Counted from the first letter of the stretch, positions 39,382 through 47,886 are shown. The stretch: 64,000 nucleotides of DNA from Marinobacter sp. Arc7-DN-1 (GCF_003441595.1 NZ_CP031848.1:434001-498000); one strand, 5' to 3'. Notes: a model not told the origin generated them from the letters alone. Numbers and translations: made by a program.

Positions 39382-39420
39382 GACGCTTTGCAGGCATCAA
39401 TCGCTCGAACCATAAAAATA

Positions 39421-39507
39421 TGGTGCCCGGAGCCGGAATCGAACCGGCACAGCCTTGCGGCCGAGAGATTTTAAGTCTCTTGTGTCTACCAATTTCACCA
39501 TCCGGGC
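39421..39507 (-). tRNA. tRNA-Leu (anticodon UAA)
   Basis: Read on the minus strand, an 87-base class II tRNA. The acceptor stem GCCCGGA pairs with TCCGGGC, and the discriminator A and an encoded CCA follow. The anticodon loop contains TAA flanked by CT and AA. The long variable arm (TCTCGGCCGCAAGGCTG region) is typical of leucine. The T-arm GGTTCGATTCC is intact. The 3' end abuts the carbohydrate block, so it is a plausible insertion site. Confidence 0.95.
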
Positions 39508-39596
39508 ATTCGGAGGGAGGTTTTGAGGGGCAGAATTGTATAAGGCTGCGTAGGGTAACGCAATTCGGATTCTGCCCTTGCTCTCTACTCCGCTGA

Positions 39597-40226
39597 TCAG
39601 GCCTCTGCAGGCTTGATGGCCCTGCCCTTGTAGATGTAGCCGGCGATCTTCGGCGCCTTGGGAATATAGAGGTTTTCCAGCTCCAGGATTTCGAAGCCGG
39701 CGTGCCGGATCAGGTCGGCGATGTGGCGGTTCAGGTGGCAGCCGCCAGCGAGTTTCTTCCAGCCCGGGGTGATGCGGTGTTGCCATTTTCGGGTGCTGTC
39801 GTGGGGTGATTCGCCGTGCTCCAGGAACAGGAGTTCGCCGCCGGGCTTTAGCACCCGCTTCATTTGCTGGAGCGCGGTGTGCCAGTCCGGGATGGTGCAC
39901 AGGGTAAAGGTGAGCAGAACGGTGTCCACGGAGTGGTCTTCCAGTGGGATTTTCTCTCCGGGCAGGTCCAGCCATTCTACCTTGACTGGAGAGCGGGCGA
40001 GATTGGTTTGGGCCTTGCGGCGCATGCCGTCTGAGGGCTCAAGGCCGTACACCATCTCTACCTGGTCGGGGTTATAGAATTCCAGGTTGATGGCGGAGCC
40101 CATACCCACTTCCAGCACCCGGCCCTTAGCGTGGGGTACTACCTGGCTGCGCAGTTTCATCACCTGGCCCATGGAACAAGCGCAGTCTATGATGTGTGGC
40201 AGTATCCGGTCCTCGTAAAAGCTCAT
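39597..40226 (-). CDS. SAM-dependent methyltransferase (class I)
   Basis: 209 residues. The SAM-binding glycine loop is VLEVGMGSAINLEFY, the acidic residue is in YGLEPSD, and motif IV is TVLLTFTLCTIPDWHTALQQMKRVLKPGGELLFLEHG. It resembles the UbiE/Coq5-like and phosphatidylethanolamine methyltransferase-like groups, but the substrate is not predictable. It is preceded on its 5' side by the region facing the collapsed cydAB and followed by tRNA-Leu. A stand-alone gene. Confidence 0.88.
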   Translation of the reverse strand: MSFYEDRILPHIIDCACSMGQVMKLRSQVVPHAKGRVLEVGMGSAINLEFYNPDQVEMVYGLEPSDGMRRKAQTNLARSPVKVEWLDLPGEKIPLEDHSVDTVLLTFTLCTIPDWHTALQQMKRVLKPGGELLFLEHGESPHDSTRKWQHRITPGWKKLAGGCHLNRHIADLIRHAGFEILELENLYIPKAPKIAGYIYKGRAIKPAEA

Positions 40227-40240
40227 TGGCTTGCCCTTAC

Positions 40241-40254
40241 TTGTTTTATATCAA
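40241..40254 (+). promoter_or_regulatory. FNR/Anr-like box upstream of the cyd locus
   Basis: TTGTTTTATATCAA matches the FNR/Anr consensus TTGAT-N4-ATCAA at nine of ten fixed positions. It lies 14 bases outside the methyltransferase start and about 160 bases before the cydA remnant. A site here fits oxygen control of a cytochrome bd locus in relatives. It could serve the methyltransferase as well. Confidence 0.4.
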
Positions 40255-40357
40255 GGGGTGCGACAATCTGCCCTATCGGCTTTGTCGCCATGTTTAGTAG
40301 CATGACAACCATCTGCCGGTAATAACAACATAACAAAATGAGCCAAGGCAGCGGCTG

Positions 40358-40378
40358 AACGGGTTCGCTGGACCCGTT
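40358..40378 (+). terminator. Hairpin with T-rich tail before the cydA remnant
   Basis: AACGGGT (40358-40364) pairs with ACCCGTT (40372-40378) around a seven-base loop and is followed by TATTTT. It lies 30 bases upstream of the cydA start. It may be an attenuator or a chance hairpin. Confidence 0.3.
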
Positions 40379-40410
40379 TATTTTGATGTGAACATTACCG
40401 GAGGGTTCCC

Positions 40411-40589
40411 ATGGTACTTGATCCTCTCATCCTGTCGCGAATCCAGTTCGCGTTCGTGGTGTCATTTCACGCCATTTTTCCAGTGTTTACCATCGGCCTG
40501 ACTTCCTGCATTGCGGTTCTCGAGGGCCTGGCCTGAATGAAGTGCCGGTTGCCATCGTCTTCTGGTCGTTTCGGATTATGATATCGTAA
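40411..40589 (+). pseudogene. Collapsed cytochrome bd oxidase subunit I (cydA/cioA) remnant
   Basis: The ATG after a CGGAGGG ribosome binding site encodes the first 41 residues of CydA/CioA (LDPLILSRIQFAFVVSFHAIFP..TIGLT), ending in a stop after VLEGLA. A second piece in another frame, NEVPVAIVFWSFRIM (40536-40580), matches a much later conserved CydA segment. The intervening haem-ligand and quinone-loop regions are gone. This is a deletion derivative, not a divergent small protein. Confidence 0.85.
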
Positions 40590-40632
40590 TGCACGCTCTG
40601 GTGATCCCGGCCAGTCAGGGAGGTTGCTGATT

Positions 40633-40788
40633 ATGGAACTGTCTGATCCGCCCCTTATCCGGGCCTTCATTACCGGCTTCGGCATCATCATTTATGTGCC
40701 ATGGCAACGAGACCTGGCTGGTGCAGGGTGGTGCCGGCCTACACCGCCTGGACCGACTGGGTATTCCGGCCGCGAGGGCTACCACTAA
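40633..40788 (+). pseudogene. Collapsed cytochrome bd oxidase subunit II (cydB) remnant
   Basis: It starts MELSDPPLIRAFITGFGIIIYV, similar to CydB/CioB (DLPLIWAxIIAFGxxMYV). Then, in a shifted frame, come HGNETWLVQGGAGL (the CydB motif GNETWLVLGGAGL) and AYTAWTDWVFR, and finally GREGYH-stop as in CydB C-termini. At least two deletions and frameshifts remove most of the protein. The stop codon is immediately followed by the GTG of cydD, so the original gene order cydA-cydB-cydD-cydC is still visible. Confidence 0.8.
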
Positions 40789-42498
40789 GTGGCTGAGCCA
40801 CGGGCTGACGGGGGCGGAGAGACAGCCGCCGCCAACCAGCAAGCCGTGAAGCAGTGGCTTGGGCAACTGGCCCGTGGCAACCGTCTCTGGATCCGGGGTA
40901 CGGTTGCGGCGGGTGCGGTTGCCGGGCTGGCCACCATTGTCCAGATGTTCCTTCTCGCCCGGATTATTCATCTGGGTGTGACCGATAACGTTCCCGTTGC
41001 GGAACTGACTCCCCTCTTTCTTGGCCTGATTCTGGCCATCCTCATTCGCGCTATTGGCCAGGGCTTTCAGACCCGGCTTGCCGCCCGCTGCAGCGAGCAG
41101 GTGCGCCGGGATGCCCGGCGGCAGATTCACAAGCACTGGCAAGCCACTGGCCCGGTCGGGTTGGGCCAGTCTTCAGCCGGCACCCTCGCCCGGGAATGGA
41201 TAGACCATGTTGAGGCCCTGCACGGCTACTTCGCCCGCTTCCTTCCGCAAATGAGCCTTTCGATGATTGTGCCTTTGCTGGTTCTGGCTCTGGTGTTCTG
41301 GCTGGATTGGCTGGCAGGGATCTTTCTTGTGCTCTCGGCCCCTTTGATTCCGGTTTTTATGGCCCTGGTGGGGATGGGCGCGGAAAAGCTGAACCAGCAG
41401 CATTTCGAGACCATCAGCCGGCTCTCCGGGCAGTTCCTGGACAAGGTTCGCGGGCTGACAACTCTTCAACTGTTTGGCCAGACCACCGGTGCCGCCGAGC
41501 TTATTCGCAAGCGGTCGGACTATTACCGGCGTATCACCATGAAAACCTTGCGGATCGCCTTCCTGTCGTCGGCGGTGCTGGAGTTCTTTGCCTCGGTTGC
41601 CATCGCGGTAATCGCGATCTATATCGGGTTTGGCCTGCTGGGTTACATCACCTATGGGCCTTCGGGGGAGCTGACGTTATTCTCGGGGCTGCTGATCCTG
41701 TTGCTGGCTCCGGAGTTCTTTCAGCCGCTGAGGACCCTCTCCCAGCACTACCATGACCGTGCCGCGGCTATGGGGGCCGGCGCGGAGATTCTTGAGCGCC
41801 TGAACAGAAAGGTGGATCGCCATCGGTCGGTTGAACTGGCGGACACAGCCGCCGCAATCGATGTGATTGAGCTGAATTCGGTGTCAAAGGTGTTCCGGGC
41901 TGACCATCAGGTTCTGAAGGAACTGTCGCTGACGATCCGGCAGGGCGACGTTATTGCCCTTACCGGTCCCTCCGGTGGCGGGAAATCCACCCTGTTGCAC
42001 CTGCTGGCCGGCTTTATGGCACCGGACAGCGGTACCATCCAGCTGTTCGGCCAGACTCCCGGCAGTTTCCGGTTTGGCTGGCTGGGACAGAAAGGGTTTC
42101 TGGTTCAGGGCACATGGGCGGACAACCTTCGGCTGACCACGCCGGACGCCTCCGATATTGCCATTGCAGCTGCCCTGCGCAATGTTGGCCTGGGCCCCCT
42201 GCTGGACAGTCGGAAAGACGGAATTCACAGTACAGTGTCCGAAGACGGTCACGGCCTTTCTGGCGGGCAGGCGCGGCGCCTGAGTCTGGCCCGTATCTTC
42301 CTGGCCAATTACGATCTGATCCTGCTGGACGAGCCCACGGCGGGTCTGGACTGCGACAGTGAAGTGTTTGTGCTGGAGGCCCTGCACAAATTGGCGGTGG
42401 CTGGCAAAACCCTGATTTTTTCCACCCATCACCAGGCCTTGCTTACACTGGCCAACCGGGTGCTGCTGGTGTCCGGCGGGGAGGTTCGGGATGCGTGA
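40789..42498 (+). CDS. cydD: Thiol reductant ABC exporter, CydD subunit
   Basis: 569 residues. Six membrane helices span about residues 40-310, and the ATPase domain has Walker A GPSGGGKST, signature LSGGQARR and Walker B LILLDEPTAGLD. CydDC exports cysteine/glutathione to the periplasm and is needed for cytochrome bd assembly and c-type cytochrome maturation. The GTG start directly follows the cydB remnant stop. The end overlaps cydC by eight bases. No frameshift is visible, so it appears intact despite the loss of cydAB in front. Confidence 0.92.
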   Translation: MAEPRADGGGETAAANQQAVKQWLGQLARGNRLWIRGTVAAGAVAGLATIVQMFLLARIIHLGVTDNVPVAELTPLFLGLILAILIRAIGQGFQTRLAARCSEQVRRDARRQIHKHWQATGPVGLGQSSAGTLAREWIDHVEALHGYFARFLPQMSLSMIVPLLVLALVFWLDWLAGIFLVLSAPLIPVFMALVGMGAEKLNQQHFETISRLSGQFLDKVRGLTTLQLFGQTTGAAELIRKRSDYYRRITMKTLRIAFLSSAVLEFFASVAIAVIAIYIGFGLLGYITYGPSGELTLFSGLLILLLAPEFFQPLRTLSQHYHDRAAAMGAGAEILERLNRKVDRHRSVELADTAAAIDVIELNSVSKVFRADHQVLKELSLTIRQGDVIALTGPSGGGKSTLLHLLAGFMAPDSGTIQLFGQTPGSFRFGWLGQKGFLVQGTWADNLRLTTPDASDIAIAAALRNVGLGPLLDSRKDGIHSTVSEDGHGLSGGQARRLSLARIFLANYDLILLDEPTAGLDCDSEVFVLEALHKLAVAGKTLIFSTHHQALLTLANRVLLVSGGEVRDA

Positions 42499-44104
42499 AC
42501 TGAAACCCTGGCTGGACCTGATCTGCAAACGCCCTGGCCGGCTTGTAATGGGTGGGTTCCTGATTCTGGCAACCCTGCTCTCCGGCATTGCCCTGCTCGC
42601 GATTTCCGGCTGGTTTATCACAGAAACGGCGCTGGTGGGACTTCTTCTGGCTGCCGGAGTTGCCGCTACCATCAATCTGTATGTGCCCGGCGGGGCCATC
42701 CGGCTCTTTGCGGTGTCCCGCACGGTGTTCCGGTATCTGGAGCGGGTGTACAACCACGATACGGTGTTGCGCTTGCTGACCGACATCCGGGTGGCGCTGT
42801 TCCGGGGACTATCTCTCGCGAGCCGGAGCCACAGGAGTGAGCTGACGGGGGCCCAATGGCTGTCAAGACTGACCAGCGATGTCGATTCCCTGGACACCCT
42901 GTATCTTCGGCTGATCGCACCAACCGCACTTGCTGCGCTGGTTTCCGTACTGGTCGTGATGCTGGCAGCGGTGCTCTTTGATTTACAGACAGCCATGCTG
43001 GTGGGCCTGGTACTGCTGGTGGCGTTCCTGATCGCTACCATCGGCGTTTATCTGCGAACCCGACACCTCTCAGCCGGGCAGAGTGACCGGCAGGAAGCCC
43101 TGCGAACCGCCGTGGTTGAACACATCGAGGGTTTTGCGGAGCTGACCGCGGCCGGAAGAACCGGAAAACATGCGGCCGGGTTGATGCGCCAGGCTCATCA
43201 GGTAACCTCAGAGCAGGCTAAGGCAGACGCCCGGATTGGCTGGCACCTGGCCGGTGCTCACCTGTTGATCAACCTTTCTGCCGTTTTCGCGCTCTGGGCC
43301 GGTTTTGCCCTGTATCAGGCCGGTACATTATCCGGGCCGGTGCTGGTTCTTTTGCCGATTGCCCTGCTCGGACTGGCAGAAGCCTACACCATGCTGCCGG
43401 ATGCATTCGGCAAGCTGGGGGCGACCGTGGCCTCGGCTACACGCCTGAACCGGGATTGCCGGGCAAGTCAACCGGCTGTTCATTCCGGCGCTGTGGATCT
43501 GCCGGCGGATACCGCGCTTCTGGCAGAGAATATCACAGTAAAACATGCGGGTTACGCGCCATTGTTCAAACATTTCGAGCTTGAGGTTCAGGCCGGCGAG
43601 CGACTTGGAATCCTTGGCCATTCCGGTAGTGGCAAGTCTTCCCTGGCGGACACCTTCGCCGGGGTGCTGCCAGCACATGGCACATTCGCGTGCCAGGAAC
43701 GGGTTTATCTGACCCAGAAAACCGTGCTGTTTGAGGATACTCTGAGAGCAAATCTGTTGCTGGGCTCCCCGGCGGCGAGCGATACCGACCTGTGGAGCAT
43801 TCTGGAGCAGGTGGAGCTGGCGGAGCGGTTCGCTTCGGAACCGGACCAGCTTGATACCTGGCTGGGAAGCGCGGGCAGCCGGCTGTCTGGTGGTGAGGCT
43901 CGGCGGGTGGCGCTGGCGCGGGTATTGCTGAACCCTGCCCCGCTGGTGGTTCTGGATGAGCCGTTTACCGGCCTGGATGCTGAGACCCGGGCTCGAATAG
44001 CGAAACGGATGGATGGTCTTCTGGACGGGAAAACGGTAATCAGCCTGGCGCACGGGCCGGATGCCCTTCCGGGCACCGACCGCGTGATTTACCTGAGCCG
44101 CTAG
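42491..44104 (+). CDS. cydC: Thiol reductant ABC exporter, CydC subunit
   Basis: 537 residues with six membrane helices and an ATPase domain (Walker A GHSGSGKSS, signature LSGGEARR, Walker B LVVLDEPFTGLD). CydC pairs with CydD as a heterodimer. It overlaps cydD by eight bases and converges with the downstream dehydrogenase gene with a four-base stop overlap. It looks intact. Confidence 0.92.
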   Translation: MRELKPWLDLICKRPGRLVMGGFLILATLLSGIALLAISGWFITETALVGLLLAAGVAATINLYVPGGAIRLFAVSRTVFRYLERVYNHDTVLRLLTDIRVALFRGLSLASRSHRSELTGAQWLSRLTSDVDSLDTLYLRLIAPTALAALVSVLVVMLAAVLFDLQTAMLVGLVLLVAFLIATIGVYLRTRHLSAGQSDRQEALRTAVVEHIEGFAELTAAGRTGKHAAGLMRQAHQVTSEQAKADARIGWHLAGAHLLINLSAVFALWAGFALYQAGTLSGPVLVLLPIALLGLAEAYTMLPDAFGKLGATVASATRLNRDCRASQPAVHSGAVDLPADTALLAENITVKHAGYAPLFKHFELEVQAGERLGILGHSGSGKSSLADTFAGVLPAHGTFACQERVYLTQKTVLFEDTLRANLLLGSPAASDTDLWSILEQVELAERFASEPDQLDTWLGSAGSRLSGGEARRVALARVLLNPAPLVVLDEPFTGLDAETRARIAKRMDGLLDGKTVISLAHGPDALPGTDRVIYLSR

Positions 44105-45342
44105 CGGGTTTCAACCACCTCGAAGGTCAGGCCAGCCTTGCTGGTCAGACGTTCCATCAGTTTGCCGTCCAACAATGACGCCGGGGTCCAGAAACCGCCG
44201 GGCTGGTCTGCCGGAATATCAAAAGCCAGGCACATCCCCGCTTCGCCCAGCATCTTGCCGGTGGAACCGTAACCCGGGTCCCGATCGCCGGTCACCTTGG
44301 TGATGATGGTCTTGCCATCCTCGGTCCGGCCCACAAAGCGCAGATCGTAGAATCCGGATTTCTGGGCTTCCGGGCTTGGCCCTTCGCCGGGCTGAGGCAC
44401 GAACTTCTCAACCAGCCAGCGGGTAGGCTTGATGGCAGAGGCGGTAAAGAACGCCGCCAGACCACCGATGATGGCGTAGGCAGCCAGTCGCCCCTTGGTG
44501 CCGCGGCCGGTCATCATTGCCTCGTCGTAGGTGAACTCCTTGCCGTATCGGGCATCCTGCAGCGCGTTCGAGCGATGCACCACCCGGGTATTGATGGCTC
44601 CCATCACAAACGGCGCCAGCCAGGCGTTAAAGGTTTTGTCGAACTCCGCGCCCTTCAGACTCGGCTGACGGGTTTCGGAGCGGTGCTCCGGCGGGCAGAT
44701 GGAGAATGGGTTAGCCAGTTCCTTCCGCAGCTTGGGATCCGCCGCTGCTTCCTTCGCCACGTTCATCATGGAGGCCACAGTGCCACCGGAGAACTCGCCT
44801 TTGGCCGTCTTCACCCGCATGCGGACATCGCGACAGGGCTCACCAAAGACCTGCTCTGCCTGGTTCTGCAGGAACCAGACACCCATATCGGACGGAATGG
44901 AGTCGAAACCGCAACAGTGAACAATGCGGGCGCCGGAGGACCTGGCTTCCTCCTCGTAGCGCTCCACCATTTTACGGATCCACTGCACTTCGCCGGTCAG
45001 GTCGCAGTAATCGGTCCCGGTGCGTACGCAGGTCTGCACCAGCGGCTCACCGTACAGAGCGTAGGGGCCGACGGTGGAAATGATGACACGGGTCTGTTCG
45101 CACATGGCCTGAAGCGCCGCCTCATCAGAGGCATCGGCCAGAATCACCGGCAGATCTTTCGCGGTGTTACCCAGTTCGGATTTCAGGGTATTCAGTTTGC
45201 TCTCGGAGCGCCCGGCAATCGCCCATTTCACCGACTGACCCACTCCGTAGGTGTCGAGCAGGTAACGGGTAAGAATCTGGCCGACAAAACTGGTGGCACC
45301 AAACACCACCAGATCATGGGTCGTTTCTGCGGATTTAGTCAT
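44101..45342 (-). CDS. Saccharopine dehydrogenase-like / trans-acting enoyl reductase family protein
   Basis: 413 residues. The N-terminal Rossmann loop is VVFGATSFVGQILTRYLL, and the next blocks are IISTVGPYALYGEPLVQTCVRTGTDYCDLTGE and CCGFDSIPSDMGVWFLQ. These match the family that includes the mycobacterial trans-acting enoyl reductase Rv2953 and eukaryotic SCCPDH. The substrate in gammaproteobacteria is not known; a lipid or polyketide enoyl group is plausible. No membrane anchor is certain, though LAAYAIIGGLAAFFTA near residue 285 is hydrophobic. Monocistronic. Confidence 0.88.
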   Translation of the reverse strand: MTKSAETTHDLVVFGATSFVGQILTRYLLDTYGVGQSVKWAIAGRSESKLNTLKSELGNTAKDLPVILADASDEAALQAMCEQTRVIISTVGPYALYGEPLVQTCVRTGTDYCDLTGEVQWIRKMVERYEEEARSSGARIVHCCGFDSIPSDMGVWFLQNQAEQVFGEPCRDVRMRVKTAKGEFSGGTVASMMNVAKEAAADPKLRKELANPFSICPPEHRSETRQPSLKGAEFDKTFNAWLAPFVMGAINTRVVHRSNALQDARYGKEFTYDEAMMTGRGTKGRLAAYAIIGGLAAFFTASAIKPTRWLVEKFVPQPGEGPSPEAQKSGFYDLRFVGRTEDGKTIITKVTGDRDPGYGSTGKMLGEAGMCLAFDIPADQPGGFWTPASLLDGKLMERLTSKAGLTFEVVETR

Positions 45343-45376
45343 TGATCTTCCTTAGTCGAGACTGTTGATTGAATAT

Positions 45377-45793
45377 TCATCGGAGGCCCGATGGCGCTTT
45401 TGCAGCCATCAGGCGCATGAACACGGCAACACCCAGGCCCCAGAAGCCGTTGAGAAGAAGCCCGCCCACCCAGGTCTGGGCGGACACATCAAGCCCTTTG
45501 AGGGGGAAAACCACCAGCATGGCGACTGCCGTGGGACCAATTGCCCCTACAATGACATGACCCAGCCAGAACCTCACCCCGGCCAGACGGCCAAGAATGA
45601 GCCATAACACCATACCCCATAGGCCGCCAAAGAACGCCAGCGATACAACGGCCGGAACACCCAGCGGTGGCACCGGGGACAGGTTGAAAGGTGCCTTGGG
45701 CACTACGTTACCAAGCCAGAACAGCGTGAGCAGGCCCTGATGGAACACCAGGGTCGCGAGAAAACCACTTACAAACGCTTTGAACCAAACCAT
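45377..45793 (-). CDS. Small integral membrane protein, four predicted helices
   Basis: 138 residues from the ATG at 45793, with GGAGG eight bases upstream. Hydrophobic segments lie at about residues 5-27, 45-70, 75-100 and 110-132. I recognise no catalytic motif. Conserved-looking turns are FHQGLLTLFWLG and VGAIGPTAVAMLVVFPLKG. It resembles the unnamed small membrane proteins common in this group. It follows the enoyl-reductase-like gene on the same strand only after that gene's own start, so it is probably separately transcribed. Confidence 0.72.
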   Translation of the reverse strand: MVWFKAFVSGFLATLVFHQGLLTLFWLGNVVPKAPFNLSPVPPLGVPAVVSLAFFGGLWGMVLWLILGRLAGVRFWLGHVIVGAIGPTAVAMLVVFPLKGLDVSAQTWVGGLLLNGFWGLGVAVFMRLMAAKAPSGLR

Positions 45794-45952
45794 GAGCAAT
45801 CCTCCGTTAGCATGAATAGTCGACCTTAACTCATTGATTTAGCCTAGTTCACTGCACAACCCTAACCGATATTAGCAGGTTTGAGCGCCGTTCTATTTTC
45901 CCCGCCCCACCGGTAAATCCGTCGTCACGGCCAATCGTTTGTCACACTCTAT

Positions 45953-45986
45953 CAGGCACACTGCCCAGGCACACTGCCAGGCAGTG
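45953..45986. repeat. Tandem 13-base repeat and palindrome in an intergenic region
   Basis: CAGGCACACTGCC occurs twice back to back (45953-45965 and 45966-45978). The second copy continues into AGGCAGTG, making CACTGCC-A-GGCAGTG (45972-45986), a perfect short palindrome. It lies just before the RBS of the next gene and could be a regulator site or a slippage duplication. Confidence 0.55.
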
Positions 45987-46012
45987 AACAGAACGATTCC
46001 CGGAGGTCCGAA

Positions 46013-46342
46013 TTGATCACCTTTCTTACGGTACTGAGCATTCTGCTTGCCCTGTTCAGCGGCTTTGTCTGCTGGCAGGTTCTGGAACAGCGTAAAGTGA
46101 TCGCCCGAATGATGGAGAATGACAATATCGTGGAGTCAGCGCAGGAACCGGAGCTGGTTATTACGCTGCGGGTGCTGGATCCGATTGCCCTGGCCAAGCG
46201 GGAATCCCGCTCAGCCCGCGTGCTTGCGGACAAACTTCCGGTAATGGTTCGTAAAATGGTTTACCAGGAAGTGATGAAAGAGCTTGAAGAAGAGCTGACA
46301 GAGCGTGAAATTGATGTGGATATGCAGATCGAGTACCGATAG
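46013..46342 (+). CDS. Unknown small membrane-anchored protein
   Basis: 109 residues with a TTG start seven bases after CGGAGG. The N-terminal helix (FLTVLSILLALFSGFVCW, residues ~3-21) anchors it. The rest is a charged stretch (VIARMMENDN..VITLRVLDPIALAKRESRSARVLADKLP) ending in a strongly charged helix EVMKELEEELTEREIDVDMQ. I do not recognise it. It is followed after 12 bases by a second membrane-anchored unknown, so the two likely act together. Confidence 0.72.
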   Translation: MITFLTVLSILLALFSGFVCWQVLEQRKVIARMMENDNIVESAQEPELVITLRVLDPIALAKRESRSARVLADKLPVMVRKMVYQEVMKELEEELTEREIDVDMQIEYR

Positions 46343-46354
46343 GAGCGCATTGTT

Positions 46355-46831
46355 GTGATCACTATAGTTATCGTGTCAGCTCTCCTTCTCCTGGCCTTCG
46401 CTGGGCTGTGCTACACGTATTGGCAACTGCTGCTTTGCCGGCGGCAGGCCCGGATCCTCAACTCCCATCGCCTGGCGGCAAACAGCGCCATCCAGAAGAG
46501 CAGAATGGACCTTCTTGAGGTTCGGAATCGCGCCAGACTCCTCGAGGATACCGTTTCAAACGGTGCCAGCGCGGTCGAAAAACTGCATAAGGCTATCTCT
46601 AATACAACATTTGGCCTGATCGATCTGTTTTCACGGGATGAAGACTTCCGGCAGACCGCGCGCAAGGCGCGGGAAACCCACGATGAGACCAGCCAACAGA
46701 TTTATCGAACCGTGCGCACCACCAACAAGGCGCTGCACATTCTCGCGGACACCCTGATTATCGGGAAAGCCGAAAAACGTCTTGCCTCCCGCAAGTGTGG
46801 AACGACACCGGGTTCAGAAGATAGTCAGTGA
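46355..46831 (+). CDS. Unknown membrane-anchored coiled-coil protein
   Basis: 158 residues with a GTG start. A membrane helix (residues ~3-25) precedes a predicted coiled coil of ~100 residues (SAIQKSRMDLLEVRNRARLLEDTVSNGASAVEKLHKAISN). The ending is polar. It is co-transcribed with the previous gene. The region around AISNTTFGLIDLFSRDE recurs in unnamed proteins of related genomes. Function unknown. Confidence 0.72.
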   Translation: MITIVIVSALLLLAFAGLCYTYWQLLLCRRQARILNSHRLAANSAIQKSRMDLLEVRNRARLLEDTVSNGASAVEKLHKAISNTTFGLIDLFSRDEDFRQTARKARETHDETSQQIYRTVRTTNKALHILADTLIIGKAEKRLASRKCGTTPGSEDSQ

Positions 46832-46840
46832 TTTCAGTCG

Positions 46841-47680
46841 TTACAACTTCTCGAAACGTTTCAGTATGACATCCACCGTCACATCCAGTGATTCAAGTGC
46901 CGCTGCCTTTTCAAGGCCTTCTGAGCTGGCCCGGTAAAGATGCGGGGTCATGGCCAGAAGGTCGGCAATGCTGTCCCGTTCTGGAAGGGTCAGCGGGAAA
47001 CGTACCACGGTTGAATCCAGCTGCTGGAAACCCTCCGGGGCAAGGGTCTCATTGTCTCCGGGCGGTTTCAGTTCGGGATAAATGATTTCGCGCAGTTCCC
47101 GGAGGTGGTCCGCACCGGCATCCACCTGTATCAATTGCCCTCCGGACCTCAGTACCCTGAAAAATTCGCTGTAAACCGGAAACCCGAACAGGCAAAGCAC
47201 CAGATCCACTGATTCCGGCAATACCGGCAGGTTTGCGTTGCTGCCGACCACCCATCGGGTCTGCTTATCCTGTTTTGCCGCTGCCAGGACCGCCCATTTC
47301 GAGATATCGACGCCAATCATGGCAAGGCTTCTGTCGCCAGCGACGCCTGCCAGGTGGCGCAGGTAATAGCCTTCTCCGGAACCGGCATCCAGCACCGAGC
47401 CAGTCCCCTCACTCGGAAGCGACTGCAGCGCGAGTTCGCTCACGGCGTCGGCGATTTGTTTGTAGAAGCCGGCATTCAGGAACCGTTGTCTGGCCGCGAC
47501 CATTTCCTTACTGTCACCCGGGTCCAGGGTGCGTTTCTTCTGAACCGGTAACAGATGCACATAGCCCTGCTTCGCAACATCAAAGCTGTGCCCATTCTCG
47601 CACCGCCAGGTCTTTTCGCTGGGGATGAGCGGGCAACCGTCCAGTGGGCAGGCTAATGCATCAAACGGCATAGTGATCAT
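46841..47680 (-). CDS. rlmA: 23S rRNA (guanine-N1)-methyltransferase
   Basis: 279 residues. The N-terminal zinc module has CPLDGCPL and RCENGHSFDVAKQGYVHLL. The methyltransferase domain has SVLDAGSGEGYYLRHL (motif I), IGVDISKWAVLAAAKQ and LVLCLFGFPVYSEFFRVLRSGGQ (motif IV region). This arrangement is diagnostic of RlmA, which methylates G745 of 23S rRNA in E. coli. Either of two ATGs (47680, 47671) could be used. Convergent with the unknown pair upstream. Confidence 0.93.
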   Translation of the reverse strand: MITMPFDALACPLDGCPLIPSEKTWRCENGHSFDVAKQGYVHLLPVQKKRTLDPGDSKEMVAARQRFLNAGFYKQIADAVSELALQSLPSEGTGSVLDAGSGEGYYLRHLAGVAGDRSLAMIGVDISKWAVLAAAKQDKQTRWVVGSNANLPVLPESVDLVLCLFGFPVYSEFFRVLRSGGQLIQVDAGADHLRELREIIYPELKPPGDNETLAPEGFQQLDSTVVRFPLTLPERDSIADLLAMTPHLYRASSEGLEKAAALESLDVTVDVILKRFEKL

Positions 47681-47886
47681 GGTTCGTGTATCCAGTTCAA
47701 CAGTCGGGGCCGGGTATCATGGCAGGTATTTTGGTCTTACCCAAAGAGAAAGGTACCCTCGGCCCACTGCCATCCCAAGCACTGAAATCTGGGTTTTTCA
47801 ATCTTTAACTTACAGCAGTCGGACCAGCAAGAGAAAAAACTGATCAAAGGCAATTAGTTGACCTGGCACGTTGATACGACGGATAG

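Larger units (their letters stand above)
32337..39420. other. Candidate acquired carbohydrate-metabolism block ending at tRNA-Leu
   Basis: All genes here read leftwards with tiny gaps or ATGA overlaps. They form one functional set (glgX, gnd, zwf, pgm plus tkt, pgi, HAD and cytochrome remnants), and by eye they show heavier GCG/CGC use than the flanking genes. The right edge is one base beyond the encoded CCA end of tRNA-Leu, a common integration target. I found no integrase and no second copy of the tRNA 3' end near 32340, so boundary and mechanism are inference. Confidence 0.45.

Noticed and set aside
32337..39420. Direct att repeats flanking the carbohydrate block
   Set aside because: I looked for a second copy of the tRNA-Leu 3' sequence (GATTCCGGCTCCGGGCACCA region) around 32337-32540 and found none by eye.
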